From: Geitlerinema sp. S16
GTDB taxonomy: Bacteria; Cyanobacteriota; Cyanobacteriia; Cyanobacteriales; Geitlerinemataceae
DNA length: 64,000 bases
Direction of reading: 5' to 3'
NCBI GenBank assembly: GCA_011390275.1
Contig: JAABST010000013.1
Location: 31,067 to 95,066 of the forward strand
A program made the translations under genes and the position numbers. Positions within the stretch are counted from its first letter, which is position 1; every line of letters begins with the position of its first letter. The notes beneath the pieces are model-generated. The model saw only the letters and a program-made list of their open reading frames with translations. It was not told where the DNA came from and searched no databases. Of this stretch, positions 28,192 through 37,099 are shown one piece after another.

Positions 28192-29361
28192 TCATGACCC
28201 GTGATCGGCTGATATGGCTCCATAGAGGGTGGTGCGCTGCATCGCTGGACGCCCGATCGACCCGATCGCGGCGATCAGATCCGCCGGGGATTGACACGTA
28301 CCGCCTTTCGCTCCGGCCATCGACGTGATGTGCTCCTCCATCAATGTGCCGCCAATATCGTTACAGCCCCAGCGCAACGCTTCGATCGCGCCGTCTAGTC
28401 CCAGCTTGACCCAGCTCGGCTGATGATTGACGATCGTCGTCCCAAAAAATAATCGCGCCACCGCCGTCAATAACAGCGAATCGGCCAACACGGGCTGATC
28501 GCGCCCGACCCGTTTGCGTAACGGAGCCGGAGCCTGTTCACCAATGAACGGCAGCAGGATAAATTCACTAATGCGAGCGGGATAGTCGCGCTCGATCGCT
28601 CGTTGCTGGAGCGATCGAACCCGCTCATAATGCCGGATTTGCTGCTCCGGTGTTTCGATGTGACCGCAGAGCATTGTGCTGGTAGTGGGAACCCCCAACC
28701 GCAGCGCCGTTTCAACGACTTCGATCCAGGTGGCTGCGTTTAGCTTCTCCGGGCAAATCACCCGCCGCACGTCGTCATCCAGCACCTCCGCCGCCGTCCC
28801 CGGCAGCGAATCAACCCCCGCTTCCGCCAGCGCTTCGATCACCGCCGCCAAGCTCAGGCCATCTTCACGGGCGATGAATTCCACCTCCTGGGGTGAAAAG
28901 GCGTGGAGGTGAAGCTGTGGAAATGCCTGTTTCAGCTCAATGACGATCGCCCGGTAATAATCCAAGCTCGAACCGTTCAGCTTGGCTTCGGGATTGAGAC
29001 CACCCTGCATACAAATTTCGGTAGCGTTACGCGCGACAGCGTCGGCGGCTTTGGTGACGATCGTCTCGCGATCGAGCCAGTAGGCATCCGCATCACCGGC
29101 ATCGCGACGAAAGGCGCAAAAGCTACAGTGCTGCTCGCAAATATTGGTGAAGTTGATGTTGCGGTTGATTACGTAGGTGACGGTATCACCGACGAGGTGC
29201 TGTCGCAGGCGATCAGCGGCGTCGCGAATGGTGGCGATCGCCTCGGGATCGGTTTGTCGCAGTAGAAAGAGCGCATCTTCGGGCGAGAGTTTATCCGCAG
29301 GCGCGATCGCCCGTTCCAGCCGTATTTGCAGATCGTCAAGAGTTTGGGAAGAGAGCATCAT
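28192..29361 (-). CDS. cofH: 7,8-didemethyl-8-hydroxy-5-deazariboflavin synthase subunit 2 (F0 synthase, CofH)
   Basis: Radical-SAM enzyme that joins tyrosine to the ribityl-aminouracil intermediate to form the precursor of the deazaflavin F0. In cyanobacteria F0 (8-HDF) serves mainly as the antenna chromophore of DNA photolyase. The 4Fe-4S cluster motif is Cys75-x3-Cys79-x2-Cys82 (CEQHCSFC), followed by the CofH-type [28 protein letters not shown] and [13 protein letters not shown] segments; these separate CofH from CofG. 389 residues is normal. CofG is not in the window. Two adjacent ATG codons (29361, 29358) could start it. Confidence 0.93.
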   Translation of the reverse strand: MMLSSQTLDDLQIRLERAIAPADKLSPEDALFLLRQTDPEAIATIRDAADRLRQHLVGDTVTYVINRNINFTNICEQHCSFCAFRRDAGDADAYWLDRETIVTKAADAVARNATEICMQGGLNPEAKLNGSSLDYYRAIVIELKQAFPQLHLHAFSPQEVEFIAREDGLSLAAVIEALAEAGVDSLPGTAAEVLDDDVRRVICPEKLNAATWIEVVETALRLGVPTTSTMLCGHIETPEQQIRHYERVRSLQQRAIERDYPARISEFILLPFIGEQAPAPLRKRVGRDQPVLADSLLLTAVARLFFGTTIVNHQPSWVKLGLDGAIEALRWGCNDIGGTLMEEHITSMAGAKGGTCQSPADLIAAIGSIGRPAMQRTTLYGAISADHGS

Positions 29362-29647
29362 AACGTCGGTATTGTGAGGGTTATCGTCAGCCGGTCAGAG
29401 GATGAGTGATGAGTTAGAGTGATGAGCTGACAAACGCTGAAGCGCTTTGGAGTAGGACGTATTCGGGAGTATTTAGGATTAAGGTCGCTGTTCAATCGAG
29501 GCTGTAACCCACGCGCAGGTTTTAGGGCGTGTCATCCATTAATCGTAGAACCTCGATCGGGCAAGCTGTTGAACGCCCGACCCAACACAAAAACAGGAGA
29601 TGTAACCCTTGCTGGGTCAACGCTAGAAATTTAATTAATGACAGCCC

Positions 29648-30643
29648 CTAGCTTGAGCTGCGATCGCCCAGATCTCCCCGCAGGTAAACATCGAGATCCA
29701 GCTTGGCCTGTTCGACCGAAAAGACATGCAGACTAAAATCCTCAGACAGTGCCTGACACACCCGACTCCCGCGTACGCTGTTTCCTTTGGAGTCGAGCCG
29801 TGGCGAAAACGTACCGATGCCCAGTTTATTGGGTGAAACGGCTGTGATGCCGCCACCCACGCCGCTTTTGGCCGGTATGCCAATGTGATACGCCCACTCG
29901 CCAGAATAGTCGTACATCCCGCAGGTCAGCATGACGCTAATCACGTCTTTGACATACTGGCTGTCGATCGCCCGTACGCCCGTCACCGGATTCACGCCAC
30001 CATTGGCCAAGGTCGCCGCCATCATCGCCAAATCGTGAGCATTGACCAGGATGGCGCACTGTTGAAAGTATAAATCGAGGGTTTCATCGATACGCGGGGT
30101 TACCATGCCAAAATTCAGCATGAGATAGGCGATCGCGCGGTTGCGATGTCCCGTCGTTTTTTCCGAGAGAAACACCGGCACATTGATGTCATGCGATCGC
30201 CCCGTGTAGCGCTCAAACATATCGAGCATTCGCTTCAGCCGCTCGACTGCATCTTTGCCCTGCACGAGATCCGTCGTGGCGATCGCCCCGGCATTCACCA
30301 TCGGATTATAAGGACGATTGGTAACTTCATCGAGGACGATCGCGTTAAACGCTTCACCCGTCGGCTCGACACTCACGCGACGATTGACATATTCGCGGCC
30401 ACAATCTTCCAGCGCTAGCCCGTACACAAACGCCTTGGCGATCGACTGAATCGTAAACAGTTGGCGACTGTCGCCCACCTCGAAACATTGCCCATCTTTC
30501 GTGACCACACAGAGGCCAAACCACTCCGGTTTTGCGAGCGCTAGCTCAGGAATGTAGTCCGCGACTTTGCCATCGTCGATCGCGGCATAGCGTTGGTGTA
30601 CATCGCGAAGATAGGCGTCAAACAATGGTGAATCCGCATCCAT
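29648..30643 (-). CDS. glsA: Glutaminase
   Basis: Hydrolyses glutamine to glutamate and ammonia. The 331-residue product has the serine beta-lactamase-like fold of GlsA glutaminases: Ser67-x-x-Lys70 (FTIQSIAK) is the catalytic motif, followed by [23 protein letters not shown] and the C-terminal [12 protein letters not shown] loop. The ATG at 30643 lies only 11 bp after the stop of an HD-domain gene upstream on the same strand, so the two are very likely one operon. Confidence 0.94.
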   Translation of the reverse strand: MDADSPLFDAYLRDVHQRYAAIDDGKVADYIPELALAKPEWFGLCVVTKDGQCFEVGDSRQLFTIQSIAKAFVYGLALEDCGREYVNRRVSVEPTGEAFNAIVLDEVTNRPYNPMVNAGAIATTDLVQGKDAVERLKRMLDMFERYTGRSHDINVPVFLSEKTTGHRNRAIAYLMLNFGMVTPRIDETLDLYFQQCAILVNAHDLAMMAATLANGGVNPVTGVRAIDSQYVKDVISVMLTCGMYDYSGEWAYHIGIPAKSGVGGGITAVSPNKLGIGTFSPRLDSKGNSVRGSRVCQALSEDFSLHVFSVEQAKLDLDVYLRGDLGDRSSS

Positions 30644-30654
30644 CAGAAAACCAA

Positions 30655-32043
30655 CTACACCGCACGAGCAATTTTAAAGACGCTGGCTCGCTGACCTGAC
30701 AAATCGATCTCAGCTTGAGTGAGAACACTCACGATATCGATATCGTCGGTTTTGAGCGCTTCGTGACGCAAAAACTCTTCCGAACCCATTTCACCGTTCA
30801 AGAACGATTTCGCTGAGATGAGAATATCCGTGAGCGACCCAAAACCAATGCCTTTGACGATAAACGTCGCGATCGGCGAATTTTTGAGGTCATAGGCCGA
30901 TTCTTGCGTGCGCCCTTTGCTGAGCAGTTCCAGCACGTTGGCCTCACGCTCGTTGCGGGGCTTCGAGTCGAGGTGAGAGAGATCGGGCAAAAAGTGTTCT
31001 AGAGCCGGAGTTTGGACGCCCGCTTCTGGGAATTCGCCCATCATGGTCGAGATGTGGACGTTGCGACCCAGACGATAGGAGAGCGCTTCGATAATGGCGA
31101 TCGTGATGAGTTTGATGCCCAAATAGAGCTGTGCCGTTTCGAGGTTGTTTTGGGTGTTGCTAAGTAGAGTTTGATAAATCGAGTCTTCCGGCTCGTGTTT
31201 ATATTGTGAAAAGACCACTTCTGGCTTGAGGAAGTTAATAAATCCTTCCATTTTCTGGATTGATCGTCGATAGCCGCGCACTGTGTAGGAATTTGCACCA
31301 ATCAGCTCGTGATTGGTCTCGGGAAGTAAATTCCAGGTGTTATCGAGAAATTCGGCGGGGTTTTCGAGGGCAAAGTTTTCCACGTCGCGATTGGCGAGCC
31401 GTACCGATCGCTTCACGGTATCAACAATCTCGATCTCGCTCATCCCCAGGTCAAACTGTTCGTTAGCCATGACAATATTGTAATGGAGATCATCGCAGGC
31501 GGTACGGCCATTGTGAGCCGCGCCCCGAAACGGAATGGTCGCTTCAATGCACGCCGCAATCTGGGTTAGGTGCATCCACGACAAAAACGGCTGCATGACC
31601 TTCACGGCAATTACAGCGCTCAGAAATTCGTTTTGGCCGCGAAATGGATCGAGCTTTTGGCCGCAGGCAAAGCCAAAAATCGTGCAAACCAGATCGAATT
31701 CGCGATCGTGATCGCACTCATCCTCTTCAAAGATCGAAAGCTGGCCGTTGACTTCGCAGATGTGCGGTGAGATGTAGCGGCTAATGTTGAGATTGATGCC
31801 GCCATCGACCTGGACATAGACCAAATCGTGGAACAGCGCCGCCAGCACTTCGATTGGATCGCCCGAGCCACCCACCTCAAAAATATGTGAAGGAGTATGA
31901 AAGTGTCGCCACTGGCCACTCATAGTTTGAATGATCAAGTCGGAGATCGCCTCAAGATCGGAGCGGTCAGCAGTCGTGCCGAGTTGCTCAAGCGAACCTG
32001 CAAGGCCATCTAAACACTTTTTGTAAGCAACTTTTAGATCCAT
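30655..32043 (-). CDS. HD-domain protein of unknown function, operon partner of glutaminase
   Basis: A 462-residue soluble protein. Its N-terminal part carries the metal-binding residues of an HD-type phosphohydrolase: RHFHTPSHI (His47/49, His53) and ALFHDLVY (His72-Asp73), a pattern like the stand-alone RHYHxxxHI-FHDxVY family. The remaining ~300 residues are helical with no family I recognise. The substrate is unknown; nucleotides or nucleotide second messengers are the usual ones for HD enzymes. The start is ATG at 32043 (a TTG lies one codon earlier). It is tightly linked to glsA, suggesting a role in glutamine/nitrogen metabolism or its control, which is inference. Confidence 0.75.
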   Translation of the reverse strand: MDLKVAYKKCLDGLAGSLEQLGTTADRSDLEAISDLIIQTMSGQWRHFHTPSHIFEVGGSGDPIEVLAALFHDLVYVQVDGGINLNISRYISPHICEVNGQLSIFEEDECDHDREFDLVCTIFGFACGQKLDPFRGQNEFLSAVIAVKVMQPFLSWMHLTQIAACIEATIPFRGAAHNGRTACDDLHYNIVMANEQFDLGMSEIEIVDTVKRSVRLANRDVENFALENPAEFLDNTWNLLPETNHELIGANSYTVRGYRRSIQKMEGFINFLKPEVVFSQYKHEPEDSIYQTLLSNTQNNLETAQLYLGIKLITIAIIEALSYRLGRNVHISTMMGEFPEAGVQTPALEHFLPDLSHLDSKPRNEREANVLELLSKGRTQESAYDLKNSPIATFIVKGIGFGSLTDILISAKSFLNGEMGSEEFLRHEALKTDDIDIVSVLTQAEIDLSGQRASVFKIARAV

Positions 32044-32551
32044 CAAACTCGCTGGTGTTTTCCCTGATGCGGTGCTTTATTTACGAACTGTGGTTGATCG
32101 CTATGCTCTCCTTGCAAGCATAGCTTGAAGTCTTACGTTTTGGGGGTAGTGACTGACCCCGCAGCTCGTAAAACTTGCCGCGCGATGTTGGAGGGGTTTG
32201 GTGTCGTGCTCGATCGCTCTAGAGTCGGCGTTCTAACGGGTTACATGATACGAGAGGGTTGGTTCATTGCTTTGGGGGAAGGCGTATTGGCGATCGCGAT
32301 CATTACGAAATCACCGCCAATTTAGCTCAAAACGTCAATATTTCCGCATATTTATCCGCATATTCTGCGTATCTATACGCTGTGCCGCCTTGGTATCGAT
32401 TCGTGCAAGAGGTCTACTGATCGGAGGCTGAGATTACACCGAGATTAAAGGCCGTTTCGCGAAGACCGGGGTGAGCTTACAGCGTATTCTGGTTCGAGTG
32501 AGTGTGAATGTTTGCTTGATTCGCCTCCATCGTTAACCTTTTTTGCCCGCT
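32044..32551. other. Spacer with hairpin and a possible Cas2-like remnant
   Basis: About 500 bp between divergent genes. A 7-bp hairpin ctatgct/agcatag lies at 32101-32123, 58 bp upstream of the HD gene start, and could be regulatory. A plus-strand frame at 32125-32325 encodes a peptide whose start (DPAARKTCRAMLEGFG, then a Ser six residues on) keeps the spacing of conserved Cas2 positions, but it lacks the rest of Cas2 and no CRISPR repeat is nearby. I see no other gene. Confidence 0.35.
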
Positions 32552-34306
32552 ATGCCCTTCGACTCGTCATCTCGATCCGCGTCATTTTCGTGGCTGAATA
32601 CCAGCATCGCGATCGCTATTGTCCTGGGAATTGCCTTTCGTTTCTATAACCTGGGGCTCAAGGTGTATTGGTTTGACGAGACGATGACCTCACTCCGGAT
32701 CTCCGGCTGGAACCAAGCCGAATGGGTCGTCGCTGCCTTCAATGGTCAACCGACCTTAGCGGGCGATTTTGTCGCGACCTATCAATATCCAGATCCAGAT
32801 TTACCCTGGTCGGAAACGATTAGCGCCCTAGCAACCCATCCGGAACACTCCCCGCTTTATTACGTGGCGGTGCGGCTGTGGTGCGCGATCGTCCCCCATA
32901 CCGTCGGGTTTGTCCGCCAACTCTCGGCCTGGATTAGCTTGCTATTGCTGCCGCTGACCTACTGGCTGGCTCGCGAGCTGTTTGAACAGCCGCGTGTGGC
33001 GCAGATTGCGACCGGGCTAGCAGCGATCTCGCCGGTGTACATGCACTACGCCCAGGAAGCTCGCGAGTATAGCCTGTGGCCGGTCGCGATTTTATATTCG
33101 AGCGCAACCCTCTTGCGGGCGATCGGACCGCATCGCCCAACGCTTCGTCCTGCCCGCTGGACATCGCGCTGGCCGTGGTGGTTGGCCTATGCCGCCGGGG
33201 TCGCGCTTTTGCTCTATGCCCATCCCTTTAGCGCGTTCGTGCTGCTCGCCCACGGAATTTACGTGCTATCGATCGCATTCACGCGTCATCAACTTCAGCC
33301 CCTTGGAGCCTATCTCACCGCTTCGATTCTGGGCGTGCTGGCGTTTACCCCGTGGCTGTGGGTCGTCTGGCAAAATTTCTCCGATTTTCTCGAAAACACC
33401 CAGCACACCACCGAACCGCTGAGAACACCGCTGCCCCTATATTGGGGCTTGAATCTCAGTCGAATTTTCCTGGATTTCAATCAGGGAACCAGTCCGCTTA
33501 ATCCCACGCTGTACATTTTTCTCGGGATCACGATCGCCTCGCTGGTGTCCCTTTGGTGGAACGAACGCCGATCGACGGTCGTTTTTTTGCTGGCTCTCAT
33601 GGGGGTCATGGCGCTGGGGCTGATGGTTCCCGATATTTTGAACGGTGGCCGCCGATCGCACAATATTCGCTACTTCATGCCCTGCATCATCGGTTTACAG
33701 CTCTCGGTTGCCGCCTGGTTAAACCATCATCTCGTCATGCGGCGCGTCGCAGCGCGGACGTTGCGGCATTGGCGTAACGGCACGATCGCCCTGTTGGCAG
33801 TGGGCGTGCTATCGATCGCGGTCAGCTCCCAAATGGAAAACTGGTGGACGAAAAGCGCTTCCAAAAGCAAATATCATCCGCAGATCGCACGGGTGGTGAA
33901 TGCGGCGCGTTTGGGAATTGATCTAGGCGATACGGACGATCTGGCCGATCGCGAACGTTCCCGCTTAATCAAGGCGATCGCTGCCGCCACTCAGGCCGAA
34001 GCCAGCGGCACAAACTCAAACTCAGATCCAAACCCAGCCCGCCAGATCGCGATCATTAGTGACGAAATGTCCGGCCAAATTCTATCGCTCTCGCATTTAC
34101 TCAACCCAAACATCGCCTTGATTTTGACCCCGGCGGGAATCGCGCCCGCGATCTCGCCCGACTACGATCGCGTGTTTATCTATCGATCCTCCGAAGCGCT
34201 TCAAGCGGCGATCGGCATACGCGATCAAGCTGAAATCGTCCCCGTGATGAAGTGGCTCAGTGAGGCCGTCAAACCATCCACCCCGCCAACTTCAAGTCCA
34301 GGCTAG
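32552..34306 (+). CDS. GT39-like membrane glycosyltransferase (ArnT/PMT superfamily)
   Basis: A 584-residue polytopic membrane protein with about ten hydrophobic helices. The first periplasmic loop has the acidic motif YWFDETMTSLRISG expected for lipid-phosphate-sugar dependent transferases of the GT-C fold. HPEHSPLYYVAVRLW and YAQEAREYSLW are also seen in cyanobacterial GT39 relatives. It likely transfers a sugar from a polyprenyl donor to an acceptor at the cell surface; neither substrate is predictable. The frame begins at a TTG (32543), but the ATG at 32552 is preferred. The C-terminal 120 residues are soluble and hold a short Asn/Ser/Asp-Pro repeat (NSNSDPNP). Confidence 0.8.
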   Translation: MPFDSSSRSASFSWLNTSIAIAIVLGIAFRFYNLGLKVYWFDETMTSLRISGWNQAEWVVAAFNGQPTLAGDFVATYQYPDPDLPWSETISALATHPEHSPLYYVAVRLWCAIVPHTVGFVRQLSAWISLLLLPLTYWLARELFEQPRVAQIATGLAAISPVYMHYAQEAREYSLWPVAILYSSATLLRAIGPHRPTLRPARWTSRWPWWLAYAAGVALLLYAHPFSAFVLLAHGIYVLSIAFTRHQLQPLGAYLTASILGVLAFTPWLWVVWQNFSDFLENTQHTTEPLRTPLPLYWGLNLSRIFLDFNQGTSPLNPTLYIFLGITIASLVSLWWNERRSTVVFLLALMGVMALGLMVPDILNGGRRSHNIRYFMPCIIGLQLSVAAWLNHHLVMRRVAARTLRHWRNGTIALLAVGVLSIAVSSQMENWWTKSASKSKYHPQIARVVNAARLGIDLGDTDDLADRERSRLIKAIAAATQAEASGTNSNSDPNPARQIAIISDEMSGQILSLSHLLNPNIALILTPAGIAPAISPDYDRVFIYRSSEALQAAIGIRDQAEIVPVMKWLSEAVKPSTPPTSSPG

Positions 34307-34318
34307 GCGGCTATATTT

Positions 34319-34360
34319 TCAAATCTCAAATCTCAAATTTCAAATTTCAGATCTCAAATC
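34319..34360. repeat. Heptanucleotide tandem repeat (STRR-like)
   Basis: Six successive 7-bp units: tcaaatc, tcaaatc, tcaaatt, tcaaatt, tcagatc, tcaaatc. It lies between the convergent glycosyltransferase and PatA-like genes. A second heptamer run with a different unit is at 1676-1717. Confidence 0.8.
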
Positions 34361-34400
34361 GTTCGCTTACGGTTCGCGCCATCCGTTTGTCGGTATTCCT

Positions 34401-35732
34401 TTAAGCAACGTGGGTACGCGCTTGCTTGTTGTCATTCACGCTATTTACGCGATCGGGAGCCAATGCCGTCAGAGCGCGATCGTTCATATCGTGTTCAAAG
34501 TGATGATCCAAAAGACTGAGCAACACCTCTGAATCGATCGGCTTACCCAAAAAATCGGTCGCGCCCGTCATGGTCGATCGGAGTCGCACAATCATGTCAC
34601 TGCGACTCGTCAGGATGACAATCGGCGTCGTCTCGAACATCTTCACCCGTCGCAATTGCTTACATAGCTCATAGCCACCAATCACGGGCATCACGAGATC
34701 AAGCAAAATAAACTGGGGTCGATGCTCCATCAACTGTGAGACCGCCTGAAACGGGTCGGAAATGGCTAAACAGCGATACCCGGCATCCGTCACGATCTGT
34801 TGCACTTGGTGGCACACCTCGACGCTATCGTCGATACAGGCAATCAGCGGCGCATAGGACTGCACCGTGGCCGGAGAGGTGCTATTGCGATCGAGAAAAT
34901 AGGACGGTACCGGCAAGTCAGGCAAATCTCGAAACGTCAGCCAGCCCTGTTGCAAAAAGTAGCGCAAAATGCGCGTTGTAATGGCCAGCGGTGCGGGCGA
35001 AATCAGCGCCAAATCCCAAAAGGTATGTTTGCCATTGAGCAAATCTCTGACACTCGCAAACACACTGATGTTTTGCCCATGAATACAAGGCTCTTTCGTG
35101 ATCAGCGGCGCACCATTCATATAGTCGAAATTCAGCCCGAGGCTAACCCACTGCTTGTATAGCCGCATGGCCTCAATAAAAATCGTGTCGATTTTGAGGT
35201 GATCGATCCAGAATCCGAGCGACTCTGCTTGGGCGGTAGCCGGTGTCGCTTGCCAATGCCAGGTCAGACCTACGCTCGACACGATCGCAAAGATAATTTC
35301 CCGCAGGCTGACCAGCGAAACCGCAATGCCTCGATCGACCGTCAGGCGATCATCTTCGATCGCGGCAGCCAGCAAATGATATTCCCAGGGTTGCTTCAAC
35401 TCGAACGTCAAATTTTGGACATCCAGCCCCGGCGCTCCAATCTGTAGCGATCGATTCCAGCGCCGCATCCGGTGATGCGATCCGGTGGCATAGATGCATT
35501 GACCCGCATCAAAAAATAGATACCAGCGATGAGGAGGGCAGACAATGCTTAAACGCCCCGTGGCTTGCTGCTGCCATATATCGGTCAATATCTGTTTGAA
35601 ATGCCACCCATTCGACGTTTGCTTAGAGTTCAGTTCTGGGTTTGTGGCGTTAGAGTCCAAAATGTCAGAGTCCAAAGCAGGTATATGGTGAGGCGCTGTA
35701 TTCGATGTCGCGGTGATGGAAATAAAGTTCAT
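34401..35732 (-). CDS. PatA/PixG-like response regulator (DUF4388 N-terminus plus receiver)
   Basis: A 443-residue protein with an N-terminal DUF4388/PATAN region (FKQILTDIWQQQATGRLSI...WYLFFDAGQCIYA) and a C-terminal receiver domain. The receiver has Asp pairs in IACIDDS, the phospho-accepting Asp in ILLDLVMPVIGG, ILTSRS and Lys in FLGKPID. This architecture is that of cyanobacterial PatA/PixG/PilG-type regulators, which act in motility, phototaxis and heterocyst patterning. No chemotaxis-like genes (pixH, pixJ, pixL) are near, so its pathway is open. The frame extends to a TTG at 35801; the ATG at 35732 is the better start. Confidence 0.82.
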   Translation of the reverse strand: MNFISITATSNTAPHHIPALDSDILDSNATNPELNSKQTSNGWHFKQILTDIWQQQATGRLSIVCPPHRWYLFFDAGQCIYATGSHHRMRRWNRSLQIGAPGLDVQNLTFELKQPWEYHLLAAAIEDDRLTVDRGIAVSLVSLREIIFAIVSSVGLTWHWQATPATAQAESLGFWIDHLKIDTIFIEAMRLYKQWVSLGLNFDYMNGAPLITKEPCIHGQNISVFASVRDLLNGKHTFWDLALISPAPLAITTRILRYFLQQGWLTFRDLPDLPVPSYFLDRNSTSPATVQSYAPLIACIDDSVEVCHQVQQIVTDAGYRCLAISDPFQAVSQLMEHRPQFILLDLVMPVIGGYELCKQLRRVKMFETTPIVILTSRSDMIVRLRSTMTGATDFLGKPIDSEVLLSLLDHHFEHDMNDRALTALAPDRVNSVNDNKQARTHVA

Positions 35733-36436
35733 TACAATGTGCCTGCTTGTAACGGCAGTGGATTCATGTGGTATGCCTTCCCAAAAAACACAGTTTGACA
35801 ATCAAGTAATGATTCATCTAGCTAATGTTAAACATCGGATTCATCAGGAAAATATCCCAACAAGAGTGAATGAAAATTGGGAGCATCCCACTTTTGCAAC
35901 TTGACATCGCAAATTGATACTTGCACATCAATTAATTTTCGGAACTCATTGCAAATGTGGCTTTTGAGAGCTTTCAATAAGCCTGAGATTATTGAGATTT
36001 GCATAAGTGGGATGCTCCCTGAAAATTGAATCAGAATTGAGGAATAGCCGTGATCATTAATAATTTCAAAAAGTATGCTATCCAAGCACGAGAAACCAAC
36101 ACTCTTTAATTATCTTTAGTCTTTTTCATCAGCTTAAGGTGAATCTCCAGGTCTTTTCTTTAGGTTTGACACTGAATGATGTCGATATATTAAGTTTTTA
36201 ATCGTGCTTGCCTCTTCAAATTTAGCGTTGATTGATGGCCGTTTACTGTCTAAAAATCTGGTTGTCGGTTGATTGTTAAAGACCGTGTCTCCGGGCATAG
36301 AATCGGGGCTTAGTCTTTGTCTCCCAAGACTTACAGCCGAACGTGAATAGAAACGAACTTTAAAGAATCGCTTAGGATGTGAGTACGGTACGATCGCTCC
36401 GATCAACCGTTCTGCCGTACGTGTCATCTTGTGGTC
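35733..36436. other. AT-rich spacer containing a MITE
   Basis: About 700 bp between divergent genes without supportable coding sequence. It contains a 141-bp inverted-repeat element (annotated separately). The minus-strand open frames at 35828-36085 and 36134-36457 have no recognisable family, and one runs across the element, so I do not accept them. Promoters of both flanking genes must lie here. Confidence 0.5.
35879..36019. mobile_element. MITE with terminal inverted repeats and 8-bp target duplication
   Basis: The 141-bp element starts GGGAGCATCCCACT (35879-35892) and ends with its exact reverse complement (36006-36019). The match continues inward to about 21 bp with one mismatch (TTTGCAA versus TATGCAA). 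It is flanked on both sides by the direct repeat TGAAAATT (35871-35878 and 36020-36027), a perfect 8-bp target-site duplication. It has no coding capacity. The terminal sequence should identify the insertion sequence family that mobilises it; none is present in the window. Confidence 0.88.
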
Positions 36437-36856
36437 ATGAATAAGCTCAAGGATCAATTCGCTCGGGTGGGTCGCCTGCTCTTCGGGACTGAGACCCGTG
36501 AAATCTTCGTCGCTGCGACGCAGCGATTGCTGGCGATCGTGGGGGAAACGCTGCGCCTCGGCTGGATGTTGTTTTGCCTGACCTTCCTGATCTTTATTTG
36601 GGGTGGCGCAGCAACACGCCGAGCCGTAGACGCGATCGCAACGCTGCCCGAACGTCTCGCCGAGCGGGCAGAACGCGCCGAGCTAGCGAAACGTCAGCCC
36701 AAGGAAAAAATCGACCTCATGGCTTCGACCAAACAAGCCCTATCCGCCGTTGGTACAAATGGCGCGGCGATCGCGATCGCTAAGGCAAAATCTCAGCTCG
36801 GTATCGACGCCGACCCGGCGATCCTGAAGCCCGACACCGATCAAAACGTGTCTTGA
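36437..36856 (+). CDS. Small predicted membrane protein of unknown function
   Basis: 139 residues, no family recognised. One strong hydrophobic segment (LGWMLFCLTFLIFIWGG, about residues 40-58) is preceded by a charged amphipathic region and followed by a Glu/Arg/Ala-rich helix (LPERLAERAERAELAKRQ) that may form a coiled coil. The frame starts at GTG (36431), with an ATG two codons later (36437) preferred. Codon use and HIP1 content are like the neighbours, so it looks native and expressed. Confidence 0.65.
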   Translation: MNKLKDQFARVGRLLFGTETREIFVAATQRLLAIVGETLRLGWMLFCLTFLIFIWGGAATRRAVDAIATLPERLAERAERAELAKRQPKEKIDLMASTKQALSAVGTNGAAIAIAKAKSQLGIDADPAILKPDTDQNVS

Positions 36857-36868
36857 GGCTTAACGAAA

Positions 36869-36904
36869 TAGAGGTTTGGGATCAAGTAGAGGTTCGGGAT
36901 CAAG
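36869..36904. repeat. 18-bp tandem duplication
   Basis: tagaggtttgggatcaag (36869-36886) is followed directly by tagaggttcgggatcaag (36887-36904), one mismatch, with a third decayed partial copy after it (gcttgggatcaa). Lies between the small membrane protein gene and glcF. Confidence 0.8.
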
Positions 36905-37099
36905 TTCAGAATTAAGCTTGGGATCAAAATATCAAAATAAACGTTCAACGTTAGTGCGGCGAAAGACGCTCGATCGGCTCAGTTTGGCCGATCGGTTTAC
37001 CATAAAGGGCGATAGACCCCCAACATTGCGACGCCTTCACCGGCCTCGTCGTCTTCGTCCTCTCCCCCCGGCATTTCGACCGGTTTAACCGTCCTCCGC

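Noticed and set aside
35828..36085. 85-codon minus-strand open frame
   Set aside because: It runs across the MITE, so most of it is mobile-element sequence, not a gene.
36134..36457. 107-codon minus-strand open frame
   Set aside because: No recognisable motif, overlaps the start of the small membrane protein gene on the other strand, and no ribosome-binding site.
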